Source: Phycisphaerales bacterium
Lineage (GTDB): Bacteria; Planctomycetota; Phycisphaerae; Phycisphaerales; UBA1924
DNA: 14,571 nt
Assembly (NCBI GenBank): GCA_016764015.1
Contig: JAESSR010000115.1
Coordinates: 1 to 14,571 of the forward strand
Direction of reading: 5' to 3'
Under the pieces are notes generated by a model. It did no database searches. It had not been told where the DNA came from and saw only the letters and a program-made list of their open reading frames with translations. Below, one piece after another: positions 13,007-14,571 of this stretch; position 1 is the stretch's first letter; each line of letters begins with the position of its first letter. The translations under genes were made by a program, and so were the position numbers.

Positions 13007-14239
13007 TCAAGCAGATATTACAGGTGACTCATGCCCTTGCACTGTGTGATCCGCAACCCGCTTGAGCGCCTTGGCTGCGATCTTCGACACCAGCACCACC
13101 AGCACAATCACCGCAACGATCCCAGCTATGATCATCCATCTCGGCTTATCGATCCCGCCATTCCAGCCGGTGAACTGCTGCCCGATCAACACCGCCGCCA
13201 ATGTCCTCGGCAGCATCCCGATGATCGTCCCGAAGAAGAATACCTTCCGCGAAACACCAAGTGAGCCGAGCAACAAGTTCGTCAACGCAAAGGGCGCACT
13301 CGGCGATGCTCTCAAAAGCGTCACTAAAATGAACGCTTGGATCGGATTCGCGCGCACCAACGCATCACGCAACATCGCGGCCTTGGGTTTACGCTGAAGT
13401 TCTTCTTCGACTCGACCGCGAGCGATTCGCCCGACAAGCTCATAGCCAATCAACGATGCCCCGCCAAAGCCGAAGAGCGCCAAACCTAATCCCATCGGCA
13501 CGCCAAAGGCGTACCCCGCGAGGATCGCCTGCGAAACCGTAGGCAAACACCCAAAGCCCGCGAGCAATACAAACCCGACCAAATATACCGACATCCCAGT
13601 CGCCATATGCACAGTGCTTGATCCATCACCGATCAACGCAAGCCGAATTGGCTCCATATTGAGCACCAGCATCACGCCTGCGAATGATGGAATGGTTGAC
13701 CACGCGACACCGAGGATCGCCGCCGGCCCAAGCCGACGCAACATCGCGCACCCGCCATGAACGCGCTCGGTGCCGAGCCGATTGACAAACCCATACGCCA
13801 ACAAGCTCGATGAACTCAACATCAATACCAACAGCTTCCAGTTCCCCGGCGATTGCAAAAGATGGCTATTCATCCAATCTTGCGACCCCTGCGAAAGCGT
13901 CGGCATCACAATCGGCAACGAGATCAACGCACCGACAAACAGCACGCCCCAATGAAGCGCTTGGTTCCCAAGCCGACGCCCGTTTGCTTTTTCGCTCGCA
14001 TGCAACCGAGCCCCAACCATCACACAGGCGGCCTGACTCAGCACCGAACCATGTGATGCACACTCATTGTTGAGCACTGTCAACTCTTGATGGCGCGTAG
14101 AGTTGGAGTCGATTTGAGCAATATCCGACTTATTCAATTCATTCTGAATCGGCTTTGATTCAATTACAGACGCATTGGCCGCGCCTCTGCTTTGTAAGCC
14201 AGGTTGTAATTGAGACTCGTTTTCAACTGCGGGTTTCAC
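13007..14239 (-). CDS. TVP38/TMEM64 (DedA-like) family membrane protein
   Basis: A polytopic inner-membrane protein of the TVP38/TMEM64 group, relatives of DedA and the eukaryotic VTT lipid scramblases; members are linked to lipid movement and membrane homeostasis. The diagnostic core lies at about residues 215-345: LPTVSQAILAGYAFGVPMGLGLALFGFGGASLIGYELVGRIARGRV, then LLRASPSAPFALTNLLLG and GTIIGMLPRTLAAVLIG. Six to eight helices are predicted, the last at about 370-392. The first ~90 residues are polar, unlike the family, and run from the GTG at 14239 with no ribosome site; an ATG at 14020 (residue 74) just before the first helix is an alternative start. It follows a paralogue by only 17 bases, so the two are probably cotranscribed. 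Its 3' end faces the palindromic element. Confidence 0.85.
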   Translation of the reverse strand: MKPAVENESQLQPGLQSRGAANASVIESKPIQNELNKSDIAQIDSNSTRHQELTVLNNECASHGSVLSQAACVMVGARLHASEKANGRRLGNQALHWGVLFVGALISLPIVMPTLSQGSQDWMNSHLLQSPGNWKLLVLMLSSSSLLAYGFVNRLGTERVHGGCAMLRRLGPAAILGVAWSTIPSFAGVMLVLNMEPIRLALIGDGSSTVHMATGMSVYLVGFVLLAGFGCLPTVSQAILAGYAFGVPMGLGLALFGFGGASLIGYELVGRIARGRVEEELQRKPKAAMLRDALVRANPIQAFILVTLLRASPSAPFALTNLLLGSLGVSRKVFFFGTIIGMLPRTLAAVLIGQQFTGWNGGIDKPRWMIIAGIVAVIVLVVLVSKIAAKALKRVADHTVQGHESPVISA

Positions 14240-14256
14240 GCCAGAGTGTAGCCTGT

Positions 14257-14571
14257 TTAAACCTTGGTTTCCCCGCCTGTTTCATCGGCAGTTTCATCGG
14301 CAGTTTCCTCAGCCGGGAGATCGCCCGCATTGATCGCTGCTTCGATCGCTTTATTGGCCAACTTCCCGAGCGCGACGAGCAATACGACCGTGAACACAAT
14401 CCCGCCAATCATCAGCCATTTGGGCTTGTGAACCTCGTCCCACGAGCTCACCTGCGAGCCAATCCAGACGGCGGCCAATGTCCGAGGAGCCATCCCCACG
14501 ACCGTCGCGATCAAGAACGGCACAAGCTTCACGCCCGACACGCTCATCACATAGTTCGTCAACGCGAACGG
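14257..14571 (-). CDS. TVP38/TMEM64 family membrane protein, C-terminal part (cut by window end)
   Basis: The last 104 residues of a second family member. PFALTNYVMSVSGVKLVPFLIATVVGMAPRTLAAVWIG lines up directly with PFALTNLLLGSLGVSRKVFFFGTIIGMLPRTLAAVLIG of the downstream gene, and both continue with a KPKW/KPRW segment and a final membrane helix (IGGIVFTVVLLVAL). The C-terminus adds an acidic Thr/Glu tail, with ETADETADET encoded by a 12-bp tandem repeat. The frame is open to the window edge, so the start and the first two thirds of the protein lie outside. The tandem arrangement points to local gene duplication followed by divergence. Confidence 0.85.
   Translation of the reverse strand, partial: PFALTNYVMSVSGVKLVPFLIATVVGMAPRTLAAVWIGSQVSSWDEVHKPKWLMIGGIVFTVVLLVALGKLANKAIEAAINAGDLPAEETADETADETGGETKV
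14279..14314 (-). repeat. 12-bp tandem repeat in the tail of the partial TVP38-like gene
   Basis: GTTTCATCGGCA occurs twice exactly (14279-14290, 14291-14302), then once with three changes (14303-14314). On the coding strand it gives iterated Ala-Asp-Glu-Thr. The unit keeps the reading frame, so copy number can change without breaking the protein. Confidence 0.75.

Noticed and set aside
1..14571. CRISPR arrays, toxin-antitoxin pairs, restriction or retron-like modules
   Set aside because: I looked on both strands and found no regularly spaced repeats, no reverse transcriptase, nuclease or small paired frames.

Overview
This window looks like chromosomal housekeeping DNA from a Gram-negative (two-membrane) bacterium. 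My best guess is the Planctomycetota, probably a Phycisphaerae-like lineage. That guess rests on the mix of orphan proteins, a ribosomal protein S9 with a long N-terminal tail, frequent GTG starts and moderate GC; the sequence alone does not prove it. There is no CRISPR array, no recognisable prophage, no IS transposase, no tRNA and no rRNA.

Layout from left to right: the 5' part of a transketolase gene leaves the window on the minus strand (1-369). A 440-bp divergent spacer follows, holding a long imperfect hairpin and a small cluster of DnaA-box-like 9-mers. Next is dnaN (plus), then an orphan two-helix membrane protein (minus). An outer-membrane assembly and lipid A block follows on the plus strand: bamA, ompH/skp, lpxD, lpxC. 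A small plus-strand coiled-coil/membrane protein then meets, tail to tail, a minus-strand single-pass membrane protein; their stop codons overlap in a TTAG. The minus-strand operon rplM-rpsI comes next, closed by a clear intrinsic terminator. A plus-strand CPBP-family intramembrane protease converges on two tandem minus-strand TVP38/TMEM64 (DedA-like) paralogues, the second of which is cut by the window edge. Between them sits a 108-bp doubly palindromic element.

Functional logic: BamA inserts beta-barrel proteins into the outer membrane. OmpH/Skp is the periplasmic chaperone that brings barrels to it. LpxC and LpxD are the second and third steps of lipid A synthesis. Together they indicate a lipopolysaccharide-bearing outer membrane built with the standard machinery. 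LpxC is not fused to FabZ here, and lpxA/fabZ do not follow it. dnaN lies beside a possible origin-like spacer, but no dnaA is visible.

The parts most worth a second look are the 108-bp element at 12888-12995, the hairpin upstream of the transketolase gene, the DnaA-box-like cluster, the proline-rich insertion in POTRA5 of BamA, and a marked excess of the palindrome CGATCG (including four HIP1-like GCGATCGC octamers). I did not find a convincing new multi-gene system.
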